From assembly GCA_964369725.1 (NCBI GenBank), contig CAYJGC010000016.1, positions 1-32,600 of the forward strand: a DNA stretch of 32,600 bases, read 5' to 3'. Every line of letters begins with the position of its first letter. Position 1 is the stretch's first letter. The notes beneath the pieces are model-generated. The model had not been told where the DNA came from. It ran no database searches and saw nothing but the letters and a program-made list of their open reading frames with translations. Source of the DNA: Paraeggerthella sp964369725 (GTDB lineage: Bacteria > Actinomycetota > Coriobacteriia > Coriobacteriales > Eggerthellaceae). This document shows, in pieces, positions 1 through 8,123 of the stretch. Made by a program: the position numbers and the translations under genes.

Positions 1-63
1 TGTAGGTTGTAGGTTGTAGGTTGTAGGTTGTAGGTTGTAGGTTGTAGGTTGTAGGTTGTAGGC
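1..63. repeat. Heptamer tandem repeat (TGTAGGT)n
   Basis: Eight perfect head-to-tail copies of TGTAGGT occupy 1-56, and a ninth copy ending in C instead of T covers 57-63. The array starts at the first base of the window, so its true length is unknown. It is non-coding here. The perfect identity suggests recent slippage, so copy number may vary between strains or be miscounted in a short-read assembly. It is not CRISPR-like because there are no spacers. Confidence 0.95.
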
Positions 64-257
64 AAAAAAGTGTGTCTAAATTTCACTAAAATCGCAGGTG
101 AAATAGTGTTTTTTTGTATTTTCTAACTCAGATAGAGTTATAACCACCCGACAAAAAAGTGCGTCCTTATAACTCTTGACATCGCAGGTCAGAAGCCACA
201 AATGAAGGTTTTATAACTTGTAATTAAATCCCGCTATAGGAAAAAAGTATGTCCTAT
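64..257. repeat. Degenerate ~89-bp tandem units with paired-arm cores
   Basis: The word AAAAAAGTRYGTCY occurs at 64-77, 153-166 and 241-254, with spacings of 89 and 88 bp. A second word, ATCGCAG, occurs at 91-97 and 181-187 (90 bp apart). The ATCGCAG words form loops of short stems: 80-86 pairs with 98-104 (7 bp), and 174-180 pairs with 188-194 (one mismatch, one wobble). The A6 cores are themselves flanked by short complementary arms that differ between copies, for example ATAGGA 236-241 with TCCTAT 252-257. A separate 6-bp hairpin lies at 124-140. No coding sequence is credible here. The units look like decayed copies of a structured intergenic repeat; function is unknown. Confidence 0.65.
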
Positions 258-466
258 TTATGTAAAGTAAGGCTACGTCCTGATTACAGTTCATATAGCG
301 AGCTCTTGAATTATATAACTTAGATATGCCTATAGCCACCCAGCACCAATAGGCATTTTGCCGAACTGTTACACGGCTGTGTAGCAATTTACGGAGTTGT
401 AACCCCAAAACATAAGCATACATAGGATTATAGGAAATCGATACTCTAAATCAACAGCAATAAGAG
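258..466. other. Non-coding spacer with two further inverted repeats
   Basis: I see no credible gene here. A perfect 8-bp inverted repeat, ATGCCTAT at 326-333 and ATAGGCAT at 349-356, encloses a 15-nt loop. A compact hairpin follows: TACAC 370-374, loop 375-378, GTGTA 379-383. The word TATAGCCACCC at 331-341 resembles TATAACCACCC at 139-149 in the repeat units upstream, so this stretch may be a more decayed part of the same array. The 70-codon open frame on the minus strand at 211-423 has no ribosome binding site or recognisable family and runs through these repeats, so I do not call it. Confidence 0.5.
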
Positions 467-495
467 CCGTAAGCCTTACTCATTAAGACTTACGG
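467..495 (-). terminator. Hairpin terminator of the cell-shape operon
   Basis: On the minus strand a 12-bp stem with a 5-nt loop forms between 484-495 and 467-478. One position is a G.U wobble in minus-strand RNA but would be a C.A mismatch in plus-strand RNA, so the structure fits a leftward transcript. The bases that follow are U-rich but interrupted. It lies about 60 bp after the stop codon of the DUF2344 gene. A second, longer-range inverted repeat (502-511 with 543-552) sits between the stop codon and this hairpin. Confidence 0.65.
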
Positions 496-554
496 TGCCA
501 CGCTGAACAAGATGCTTCACGTCTGAAATCGCCTCTGATTCACTTGTTCGGCTA

Positions 555-1250
555 TTACTCTCGGTTTTGCGCAATACGCGTCATAGACACAACCACTAAA
601 GAATCCTGCTCATCAATAAGCGTCAACTCTTCATTCTCAACAAGCAAAGCTAGTGGTTCATCAGCATTTTCAGTTCCATTAACCTGCTCACAACAAGCTT
701 GCAACAAAACGTCTGGTCGCAATGAACCCGTTGGCTTTGATAACAAGCTTAGAGTAAGCACCGCGCCCTCAAGCTTTATATCACCAACTATAAAATCGGC
801 TGTTTCTAGTATCTTTTCCTTTTTTTTGCGCACCACCTTTATCTGCGCCGGAAAGGGAATCTGAGAAGGAGCATGCGATAAAAGTACGCGATAGGTGCTT
901 ACAGGATACGCAACCGATGCAGCAGGAGTTTGAGAAGTAATGCTCTTACAATCTTTAACCATGAGATCAGACACACTTGCCTCACGAAGCCTTGTAAGAA
1001 TATTTTCTGGTGACACGTAACGCGTTAGCTGCAAATCAAACAATTCGTGTGAGCCTCCTACCCCTACCGGTAAAGCTGCACCAAAAGCAATCTTCATGTG
1101 AGGCGAAAATCCTTGACTTACCGCAAAAGGAAGTCCTGCTCTACGAACTGCCCTTTCAAGAGCGCGCGCTACCTCGAGATGCGAAAGCAATGCCAATCTA
1201 CCCTGCTTACAAAATGTTATACGGAATCTAAACAAATCAGGATTAGTCAT
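555..1250 (-). CDS. DUF2344 / TIGR03936 radical-SAM-linked protein
   Basis: This is a 231-residue protein of the DUF2344 family (TIGR03936), which is nearly always encoded directly after, or fused to, a TIGR03960 radical SAM protein. That is the arrangement here. The N-terminal third shows the family signature: FCKQGRLALLSHLEV, then an RAGLPFAVSQGFSPHMK stretch and an FGAALPVGVGG stretch. The ATG is preceded by GAGGAG at good spacing, and the gene overlaps the end of the radical SAM gene by 8 bp, indicating translational coupling. In other actinobacteria the next gene is commonly an RNase E/G followed by rplU, rpmA and obg. Here the coding sequence is followed by repeats and a terminator instead. 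The biochemical role is unknown; tRNA or ribosome-related modification has been suspected from context only. Confidence 0.9.
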   Translation of the reverse strand: MTNPDLFRFRITFCKQGRLALLSHLEVARALERAVRRAGLPFAVSQGFSPHMKIAFGAALPVGVGGSHELFDLQLTRYVSPENILTRLREASVSDLMVKDCKSITSQTPAASVAYPVSTYRVLLSHAPSQIPFPAQIKVVRKKKEKILETADFIVGDIKLEGAVLTLSLLSKPTGSLRPDVLLQACCEQVNGTENADEPLALLVENEELTLIDEQDSLVVVSMTRIAQNRE

Positions 1251-3141
1251 TACTCTCCTCCTTTAGTTTCAAATAAGATGAACGCGAAGCAACAATGGCG
1301 TTCTTCACGCCATATGTAGAGCACACACCACAATTGGTACAGCAACCAAACGTGCAGTCCGGAGTTGTCTCTCCTTTTTCAGCGAAAAGGCGTTCTTGTG
1401 CGAGATATTCCTGTGACAGACCATAAGAGATATGGCTCCAAGGCAACACCCAATCAGTGGTATATGAAGCCTGAGCAATCTGTTCAGGATCTAAGCCTAT
1501 TTCATCGGCAGCATCGCGCCACGCTTGCTTGTTGAAGTATTCTGTCCAAGCGTCAAAGCGAGCTCCTCTCTTCCATGCTTCTTCAACCCACATTGCGGCA
1601 TCACGTCCTGCTCTGCTCATGACCGCCTCAACAAAACTCGTAGAAGGATCATGCCAATTTACTTCGATAGCTCTATACTTTATTGAAGCGCGTAACAGAT
1701 TTATGCGGCGAAGAGCTTCTTCAGGCGAAATCTGTCCATCCCACTGAAAAGGTGTTTGAGCCTTAGGCACAAATAGTGCGCAAGAAATGCTCATACGAAT
1801 TGAACCCCTCTGGTTAACTGAGACGAGCGATTTTGCCAAATCATAAGCCTGTTGCGCTAGGCGAGCAATACCCTTAATGTCATCATCCGTTTCGGTTGGA
1901 AGACCAATCATAAAATACAGCTTACATCGTCTCCAACCCGCTTTAAATCCCGCTTCAAGTGCAGCAAAAAAATCTTCTTCGGTTACATTTTTGTTGATAA
2001 CATCACGCAATCTTTGCGTGCCTGCCTCGGGAGCAAAGGTTAATCCTCCCTTTTTTTGCCCAGCCACAAGTTGCGCCATATCAACCCCAAAAGCATCCAA
2101 GCGTTGAGAGGGGACCGAAATACGTACACCTTTATCTTCACAAGAACGATTTAAACGGGTAAGTATGTCAGATATCTGCGAATGGTCAGTAGAAGACAAC
2201 GAAGTCAAACTCACCTCGTCATAACCCGTCTGAGCAAGACCACATACAACAGAACTCACAATATTATCGTCAGTGCGCTCCCGCACGGGGCGATACATCA
2301 TACCGGCCTGACAAAAGCGACACCCGCGTGCGCATCCTCTTAATATTTCAACATTAAGCCTGTCGTGAACAACTTCCGTAAAGGGAACAACACAAGGCTC
2401 CCAACCGGAGCTTGCGGCAAATCCTTCAAAAATTCTTTTCTCAATACGAGCAGGAACTAAGTCGGCAAGAGGTTTTACCCACGTTTTCTCATGCTGAGCT
2501 TGTTTCTCTTCGTACATTTGATATAGCGAAGGAACGTAGAAGCCGGGAATTTTTGCCACTTCCAGCAAAATGGCTTCGCGAGCAATCCCCTCTTCACGCA
2601 ACTTCCGTATCAACTCAAGAATTTCTGGGAGTGCCTCTTCTCCCTCTCCGATACTAAAGAAATCGAAAAAAGGAGCATAGGGTTCTGGGTTGCACGCACA
2701 CGGGCCGCCTGCAATTACAAACGGCTCCTCTTCGCGCCTCTCATTCGAATGTAAAGTAATTCCCGCAAGATCCAATGTCTCTAGCACATTGGTTGCTGCA
2801 AGCTCATGCGGCAAAGTTATACCAACAACATTAAACTCTGATAGCGGTGCGCAGCTTTCAATGCTAAAAAGGGGAATTTCTTTTGAGCGCATTATGTCGC
2901 ACATGGGTGGCGCAGGCAAAAAAGCACGCTCCGCAGCCATTCCTTCAACCTTATTGACAGCATTTACCAGAATCCTCAAAGCTTGGTTAGCTTGTCCCAG
3001 CTCATAGGTATCTGGGTAAACCATACAAAATCTAAATTCTGCCTCTGGTTTATACACACAACCAAATTCATGATTGATGTAGCGAGCGGGTCTTTCCGCC
3101 TGCGCAAGAAAAGGCTCTATCTGTGCCCAAAGATCTTTCAT
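1243..3141 (-). CDS. TIGR03960 family B12-binding-type radical SAM protein
   Basis: This is a 632-residue radical SAM enzyme of the TIGR03960 family. The N-terminal ~230 residues form the B12-binding-like domain, including a VIAGGPCACNPEP stretch near 142-154 typical of these proteins. The radical SAM cluster motif CxxxCxxC is at C270, C274 and C277 (GCARGCRFC). The SAM-binding barrel follows, with LTFAPEAGTQRLRDVINK and KLYFMIGLPTETDDD. The C-terminus carries a second Cys-rich segment (FGCCTNCGVCS) that may bind another iron-sulfur cluster. Its start overlaps the stop of the DUF697 gene as ATGA, and its end overlaps the DUF2344 gene. The substrate is not known for this family. Function is assigned by motif and neighbourhood only. 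Confidence 0.92.
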   Translation of the reverse strand: MKDLWAQIEPFLAQAERPARYINHEFGCVYKPEAEFRFCMVYPDTYELGQANQALRILVNAVNKVEGMAAERAFLPAPPMCDIMRSKEIPLFSIESCAPLSEFNVVGITLPHELAATNVLETLDLAGITLHSNERREEEPFVIAGGPCACNPEPYAPFFDFFSIGEGEEALPEILELIRKLREEGIAREAILLEVAKIPGFYVPSLYQMYEEKQAQHEKTWVKPLADLVPARIEKRIFEGFAASSGWEPCVVPFTEVVHDRLNVEILRGCARGCRFCQAGMMYRPVRERTDDNIVSSVVCGLAQTGYDEVSLTSLSSTDHSQISDILTRLNRSCEDKGVRISVPSQRLDAFGVDMAQLVAGQKKGGLTFAPEAGTQRLRDVINKNVTEEDFFAALEAGFKAGWRRCKLYFMIGLPTETDDDIKGIARLAQQAYDLAKSLVSVNQRGSIRMSISCALFVPKAQTPFQWDGQISPEEALRRINLLRASIKYRAIEVNWHDPSTSFVEAVMSRAGRDAAMWVEEAWKRGARFDAWTEYFNKQAWRDAADEIGLDPEQIAQASYTTDWVLPWSHISYGLSQEYLAQERLFAEKGETTPDCTFGCCTNCGVCSTYGVKNAIVASRSSYLKLKEESND

Positions 3142-4244
3142 TTTCCTACTCCATTACGAACCACACTACTTACGTGTTCAGCTATTACAAGCGGGTTATT
3201 TATTACCGTGTTTATATCTTGTGCTACATTTGACTCTATGTGGTTTGATACTAAATTCATTGCTTTTGTTTGAAGAGTTTCAAAAAAGTCGTCAAATTTT
3301 CCCGTATCTACAGCGCCTTCAAAATACTCAACAGCCGCCCGACCCATTATGTATGTTCCCATATAGCCTATTGCCGCCTTGGTCACCCATCCCAAACCGG
3401 GAACAATGCCTACTATCTGACGTGCAAAAGCTCGACAGGCAAAAGCTCCTCCCACCAAAACGACAAGTTCTTTGACACGCTCTAAGTTCAATTCTTCACC
3501 ATGCGCAGCAGCAATCATGAGAATCATCTTTGCTTGATTGAGTGTCATAACCGGCATATCTGCGCCAGGGATAATGAAGAAAAAGCCCACACCGGCATTT
3601 TGCAAAGCGGTAGACTTAACTATATCCAAACATAGAGGCCTGCATACAAAATTGAAGTTCAAAGCAAATGCGAGTTTTTTTCCTTCACAAGAAGCAATAA
3701 CCCACTCACCCATACGCTGAAGTAAAGAGGCCGATGATTCCTGGTCAAGGAAACAAGGTTCAACCATATTGCTCGGCTGAAACGATTTCGCATACAAAGA
3801 GCGCGCACTGCTTTTAAGAGGATCAATATGCTTAGGGCAAATTATGTCGTCTTTCAAAAGCGGAGTCTGTTGAGCCTGGGCAATCTCCGCTACAAGAGCC
3901 GGAAGTGTCGTGACAACCATAACGGGAACGCCTACACTCCTCAACAAAGAAGCATACAAGCCAACCCGATCATCAAGGCCAGCAACTATAATTGCCATAT
4001 CATCTCCAGAAAAAGGAGTAGACGTAGTGCCGTTAAAAGAAAATTCAGAGACCCGCGCTTGATTTGATTTGCAAAACAAGGCCCTACGAACACACTGCTT
4101 CAAATCCTGTGGAGCACTTTCATCTACATACACGCTCACGGAAACAGGCGTGCAGCGAGCCTTATCTAGGTCGGTTGCCTCATTGATAACTGTTTTTATG
4201 TCAATAGGTATCTGCACATCCACCCCTATACTAACCCTTCGCAT
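3138..4244 (-). CDS. DUF697-like membrane-associated protein
   Basis: This is a 368-residue protein of unknown function. The N-terminal ~150 residues look like a nucleotide-binding-type alpha/beta fold without a P-loop that I can see; the hydrophobic strand MAIIVAGLDD and the VPVMVVTTLP stretch fit such a core. The C-terminal part, from about residue 225, matches the DUF697 pattern: a PGADMPVMTLNQAKM start, AAAHGEEL, a Gly/Ala-rich hydrophobic stretch around VGIVPGLGWVTKAAIG, then a TYIMGRAAVEYFEG segment. DUF697 domains occur in YcjF-like and GTPase-linked membrane proteins. The gene overlaps rodA by 14 bp and the radical SAM gene by 4 bp, so it is tightly coupled to the wall operon. A role with RodA/PBP2 is inference. 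The DUF697 match is by eye. Confidence 0.7.
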   Translation of the reverse strand: MRRVSIGVDVQIPIDIKTVINEATDLDKARCTPVSVSVYVDESAPQDLKQCVRRALFCKSNQARVSEFSFNGTTSTPFSGDDMAIIVAGLDDRVGLYASLLRSVGVPVMVVTTLPALVAEIAQAQQTPLLKDDIICPKHIDPLKSSARSLYAKSFQPSNMVEPCFLDQESSASLLQRMGEWVIASCEGKKLAFALNFNFVCRPLCLDIVKSTALQNAGVGFFFIIPGADMPVMTLNQAKMILMIAAAHGEELNLERVKELVVLVGGAFACRAFARQIVGIVPGLGWVTKAAIGYMGTYIMGRAAVEYFEGAVDTGKFDDFFETLQTKAMNLVSNHIESNVAQDINTVINNPLVIAEHVSSVVRNGVGK

Positions 4245-5421
4245 GATTATGAGACCACACTGAACCTATGAGTCCCAACATAATAAAGTTCATAACCATA
4301 AAAGATGATCCATAGCTAACAAAAGGCAGAGGAATCCCCGTAATAGGCATAAGCCCACAAGTCATACCAATGTTTTGCAAGATTTGAAAAATCCACATTC
4401 CTACAACGCACATCACGATAATCATACCAAAGAGGTCATTAGACGTACGTGCAATTCGGAAGCAAAGAAAAATAAGTCCGGCATAAAGTCCCAACAACAC
4501 CATTGCCCCAACAAAGCCAAGCTCTTCTGCAAGGACACAGAATATAAAGTCAGTGGGTGCTTCAGGCAAAATACCTAACGCATGTTGAGTGCCCTCGAAC
4601 AAACCTTTGCCAAATAAGCCACCTGATCCAATTGCAATTTGCGCTTGATTCAAATTATAACCATCGCCCGAAAGATCAGCAGAGGGATCCATAAACACTA
4701 ACAGACGATTGCGCTGATAGGTTTGTAGAAGCTGATACTCCCCTGTTGCTTGCAGTAAAACTTCGTCTAACGCAAACACAGCAACAATCGCAGCAACTCC
4801 CAACCCAAGCGTAATGAGTAAGTATTTTAGTCGCGCTCCACCCATAACAAGCGCTACGGCTCCAATAAAGATATACACCAAACCTGTTCCAAGGTCCGGT
4901 TGAGTCATTATGCATAAAAACGGTATAAGCATCAGGCCTACCGCTTTGGCGAACTCCAAAGGATCATCCAAACGTCCTCCAAAGCGAGCCATAATACTTG
5001 CGTCGAGCAAAATGACGGTGATTTTTGCGAACTCACCTGGCTGGATTTGCATTCCGATATTTATCCACGATTGCGCACCCATGCCAGCGTCAGTTCCCAA
5101 CCCAGGTATATGAGGTGAAAGAATGAGAACAACATTTATAACCAAGAATACCGTGGTGAATTCCGAGAGAATTCGGTAATCAAAACGCCATACCACCATC
5201 ATTGCAACAACGCCTACCACCACACCCATAAGCTGTCTTGAAAACGTATAGTCATCATCAACCAATACAGCAGAATACACTACCAACAACCCATAACTCA
5301 CGAGTAAGGCTATAACAATAAGGAAAGGTTTGTGTAGCCAAGAAAAGCGGCCATTGCTCTTTTTTCGCACAACTGAAGGATCAGGTGCTTTTACTGTGCT
5401 AATCTGCGGCAAACCATTCAT
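4231..5421 (-). CDS. rodA: RodA, SEDS peptidoglycan glycosyltransferase
   Basis: RodA polymerises lipid II into glycan strands during lateral wall growth, acting with the class B penicillin-binding protein PBP2 in the plasma membrane. The product (396 residues from the chosen start) has about ten hydrophobic helices and the SEDS signatures: IQPGEFAKI, the loop DLSGDGYNLNQAQIAIGSGG with the conserved Asp, LPEAPTDFIF and the terminal TGIPLPFVSYG. I choose ATG at 5421 because AAAGGAG lies 8 bp before it; the in-frame GTG at 5430 overlaps that ribosome binding site. The gene follows mrdA by ~30 bp and precedes the DUF697 gene with overlap. FtsW is the alternative, but adjacency to mreBCD and PBP2 favours RodA. 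Confidence 0.95.
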   Translation of the reverse strand: MNGLPQISTVKAPDPSVVRKKSNGRFSWLHKPFLIVIALLVSYGLLVVYSAVLVDDDYTFSRQLMGVVVGVVAMMVVWRFDYRILSEFTTVFLVINVVLILSPHIPGLGTDAGMGAQSWINIGMQIQPGEFAKITVILLDASIMARFGGRLDDPLEFAKAVGLMLIPFLCIMTQPDLGTGLVYIFIGAVALVMGGARLKYLLITLGLGVAAIVAVFALDEVLLQATGEYQLLQTYQRNRLLVFMDPSADLSGDGYNLNQAQIAIGSGGLFGKGLFEGTQHALGILPEAPTDFIFCVLAEELGFVGAMVLLGLYAGLIFLCFRIARTSNDLFGMIIVMCVVGMWIFQILQNIGMTCGLMPITGIPLPFVSYGSSFMVMNFIMLGLIGSVWSHNHAKG

Positions 5422-5453
5422 AGGACTCACTCCTTTCTAACTATAACGTTCTT

Positions 5454-7586
5454 TTACAATGCCCGCGGGACAGACTCACCTGTTGAGCCTGAAATGAAGC
5501 CCATTTCTGTCAATAGACCCGCGTCATAATTAAGCGCAGCGGACAGTGCTTGAGCTCCTACCGGTCCTGCAACCTCACCGCCGGCAAGACCCTCCTCAAG
5601 TACACACACAGCTACGTAGCGCGGGTCATCTGCAGGTCCGTAGCAAACATACAGGGCGTAATCTTCTTTATTTGCAACTTCTGCAGTACCGGTTTTACTA
5701 CATATGGTATTTGGATCAATTCCATTTTGTGAAAAGACATCCGCAATAGCACTTGTATTTATCGCGACTCCTTGCAGCGCTTCTGTAATGGTTTTCAAAT
5801 GGTCAGCCGATACATCAGGTTCGGCAATTACTTCAGGCTTAAACTGCAGTGCCACTTCTCCAGCTACATTATGAACCTCTTTAAGTAAATGTGGTTTAAC
5901 TATCTGCCCTGTCGCAATTGCTCCATATGCAACTGCCAGCTGAATGGGCGTTGTTAAAACATAGCCCTGACCAATAGCCATGTTAGTAGAATCTCCACCC
6001 TTCCAGACAGCTTCCTCAGGATAGTTCCTAAAGTAATCTGCCTTCCATTGAGGCGTGGGAACTACTCCAGACTCTTCACCCACCAAGTCAATCCCCGTTA
6101 GTTCGCCAAAGCGGTATTTCATAATGTAGTCCTGCATCGCACTTTCGCCGACAGTGCTCATCTGCTCAAAAAAATTATATCCAATGTCGTAATAGACAAT
6201 GTCGCAAGACTGTGTAAGACCCGACTGAAAGCCAATTTGACCATGGCCTGTACGCAACCAGCACTTCTGGATAGTGCCCGAATTCCAACCATCCCATGAG
6301 CCGGTGCAATTCCAAGTTCGCTCTTCATCAGCAAAGCCATACGCTAATGCGGCAAGGCCGGTAAACGATTTGTAAGTAGAAGCAGCAGGATACGTACCCG
6401 TAATAGTGCGATTAAGCATAGGAAGATACGATTCTTCCGTATTGTATATTTCCCAAATTTCTTGAGGAATTCCACCAATAAAGCTTTCAGGCGTGTAAGT
6501 TGGATAGCTTGACATGGCAACAATTCCGCCGTCTCTTACATCCATCACAACAATTGCGGCAGCGGTGGCCACACCCTCGCCAATTATCCCTTCTGGAGCA
6601 ACGGTCTCCGCGAGAACACGGTCGCAGACATACTGTACTGGCCCTTTTATGGTCACATACACATCAGAGCCCTCAACAGGTTGAGTCTCACTCACGGTCT
6701 CTATAACACTTCCATACGTATTGACAACTACTGTTCTTACACCATGGTCACCCGCTAAAAGATTATCATAGGTAGATTCAACACCAGAACGGCCAACATC
6801 ATCACCTAGTTTAAGCTGGCGACCATTTGTTGAATTCTCAAGATCATCTGTTGAAACTGAGCCGGTGTATCCAAGTGCATGAGCAGCTAATGCGCCATAA
6901 GGATAGCTTCTTATAGCTCGCTCATCTACCACCACACCAGGAAAGGCATCAGAGTGCTCAGCAATAAAAGCAGCTTCACGAATAGTAACATCACTCGCTA
7001 CAATGCGCTGAGCTTGAGCTCCATCAGATTCGTCTTGAATTCTGCTACGGACAACATTATGCGGAACACCAAGTGTCACAGAAAGTCGCTTAACAATATC
7101 TTGGTCATCCGCAACCTCAGCATCAGCCAAAACTGTCAGCGATGTTCGATTGTCAACAAGAGGTAAACCGTCTGCGTCTAAAATTCGCCCTCGAGGAGCA
7201 GGTGTGTAGACCGTGGTGTATTGGTTTAAATCGGACTCCTCTTGGAATTCTTCCTGTTCAAGAATTTGCAGAGTAAACAATCTTGCAGACAGCACACTGA
7301 AAACTGCAGCTGCCAGCACTCCTATAGCCATAAAACGCGACCTCAGAGAGTCAACTGGGCCTTTAGCAGACTGCTGAACAGTCCCCTTTTGGGAGATTCC
7401 AGTATGCACTGTTCGCTTTGCTGTGTCAGGAAGCGTAGAAGAAGTACCTACAGAAGATACAGAGCGCACATCTTTTTTTAATCCAATACTTTCGCTTTTC
7501 CGGCGTCTTAAAATATAAAACACGACAACAATAAGTGATACGAGAACAAGAGCGGTTGCTAGAACCGCAAGAACAGCCACTAACAT
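5454..7586 (-). CDS. mrdA: Penicillin-binding protein 2 (class B transpeptidase)
   Basis: This transpeptidase cross-links peptidoglycan made by RodA. The 710-residue protein has the active-site motifs S403-T-Y-K406, S460-C-D462 and K631-T-G633. A pedestal domain (PAPRGRILDADGLPLVDN near 129-146) precedes the catalytic domain. The N-terminus is unusual: a hydrophobic helix at about 3-26 followed by RRRK, then a ~55-residue Ser/Thr/Lys-rich linker, then a second helix at about 86-105 directly before the pedestal. Most PBP2 proteins have only the second. A perfect AAGGAGG sits just before the ATG, overlapping the mreD stop, so the long N-terminus appears real. If TM1 is N-out/C-in, the catalytic domain still ends up outside. 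The gene lies between mreD and rodA. Confidence 0.95.
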   Translation of the reverse strand: MLVAVLAVLATALVLVSLIVVVFYILRRRKSESIGLKKDVRSVSSVGTSSTLPDTAKRTVHTGISQKGTVQQSAKGPVDSLRSRFMAIGVLAAAVFSVLSARLFTLQILEQEEFQEESDLNQYTTVYTPAPRGRILDADGLPLVDNRTSLTVLADAEVADDQDIVKRLSVTLGVPHNVVRSRIQDESDGAQAQRIVASDVTIREAAFIAEHSDAFPGVVVDERAIRSYPYGALAAHALGYTGSVSTDDLENSTNGRQLKLGDDVGRSGVESTYDNLLAGDHGVRTVVVNTYGSVIETVSETQPVEGSDVYVTIKGPVQYVCDRVLAETVAPEGIIGEGVATAAAIVVMDVRDGGIVAMSSYPTYTPESFIGGIPQEIWEIYNTEESYLPMLNRTITGTYPAASTYKSFTGLAALAYGFADEERTWNCTGSWDGWNSGTIQKCWLRTGHGQIGFQSGLTQSCDIVYYDIGYNFFEQMSTVGESAMQDYIMKYRFGELTGIDLVGEESGVVPTPQWKADYFRNYPEEAVWKGGDSTNMAIGQGYVLTTPIQLAVAYGAIATGQIVKPHLLKEVHNVAGEVALQFKPEVIAEPDVSADHLKTITEALQGVAINTSAIADVFSQNGIDPNTICSKTGTAEVANKEDYALYVCYGPADDPRYVAVCVLEEGLAGGEVAGPVGAQALSAALNYDAGLLTEMGFISGSTGESVPRAL

Positions 7587-7595
7587 ACTACCTCC

Positions 7596-8123
7596 TTAAC
7601 GCAATTGAGGGGTAGGAGGAACACGCTCTTCAGAGCTACTTTGCAAAATACGCGCTAGTAAGGGAAACAATATAAGACCCAGCACGCAATCATACAGGGA
7701 GCAAGGAATAGTTCGATAAAGAAAAGCATCGAAAATACCTACCGGTAGTCCTAAGAATATCAAAATTAAACAGTACGCCATTTCCACAATCACAATTGAA
7801 AGCAGAAAAACAAAAAGAGTCATAATAGGTGAGCTATTGTCTAGTAATGAAAATACTTGAGCAGTTATAAAAGTAACAAGCAAAAAAAGTGCCGAGGTAA
7901 CGCCTAGCGGACCAGTTCCGGTACAGTCATAAATCAAACCCATAACAAAAGGTAAAACTAATCCAACCTGCCCTGGCAGCAAAATTCCAACTAAAACTAC
8001 ATAGACAAGAATAAGATTTGGCATAGCATAACCAATTGAAATTGCAGGTACAATCACCTGCTGCAATAAGACTGCCGCAACTGCACCAATAATCAATATA
8101 ATTTTCTGACGGTCAAACAACAT
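7596..8123 (-). CDS. mreD: MreD, rod-shape membrane protein
   Basis: MreD is a multi-helix membrane component of the elongasome that accompanies MreC and RodA/PBP2. The 175-residue product is strongly hydrophobic with about five predicted membrane helices, normal for MreD. The family diverges too much for motif assignment, so identity rests on size, topology and position between mreC and mrdA. The start codon shares one base with the mreC stop (TAATG), indicating coupled translation. Its stop codon overlaps the ribosome binding site of mrdA. Confidence 0.88.
   Translation of the reverse strand: MLFDRQKIILIIGAVAAVLLQQVIVPAISIGYAMPNLILVYVVLVGILLPGQVGLVLPFVMGLIYDCTGTGPLGVTSALFLLVTFITAQVFSLLDNSSPIMTLFVFLLSIVIVEMAYCLILIFLGLPVGIFDAFLYRTIPCSLYDCVLGLILFPLLARILQSSSEERVPPTPQLR

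Noticed and set aside
1..63. CRISPR-like array at the left edge
   Set aside because: The units are 7 bp with no spacers, so it is a microsatellite.
211..423. 70-codon open frame on the minus strand
   Set aside because: No ribosome binding site, no family resemblance, and it runs through inverted repeats of the non-coding region.
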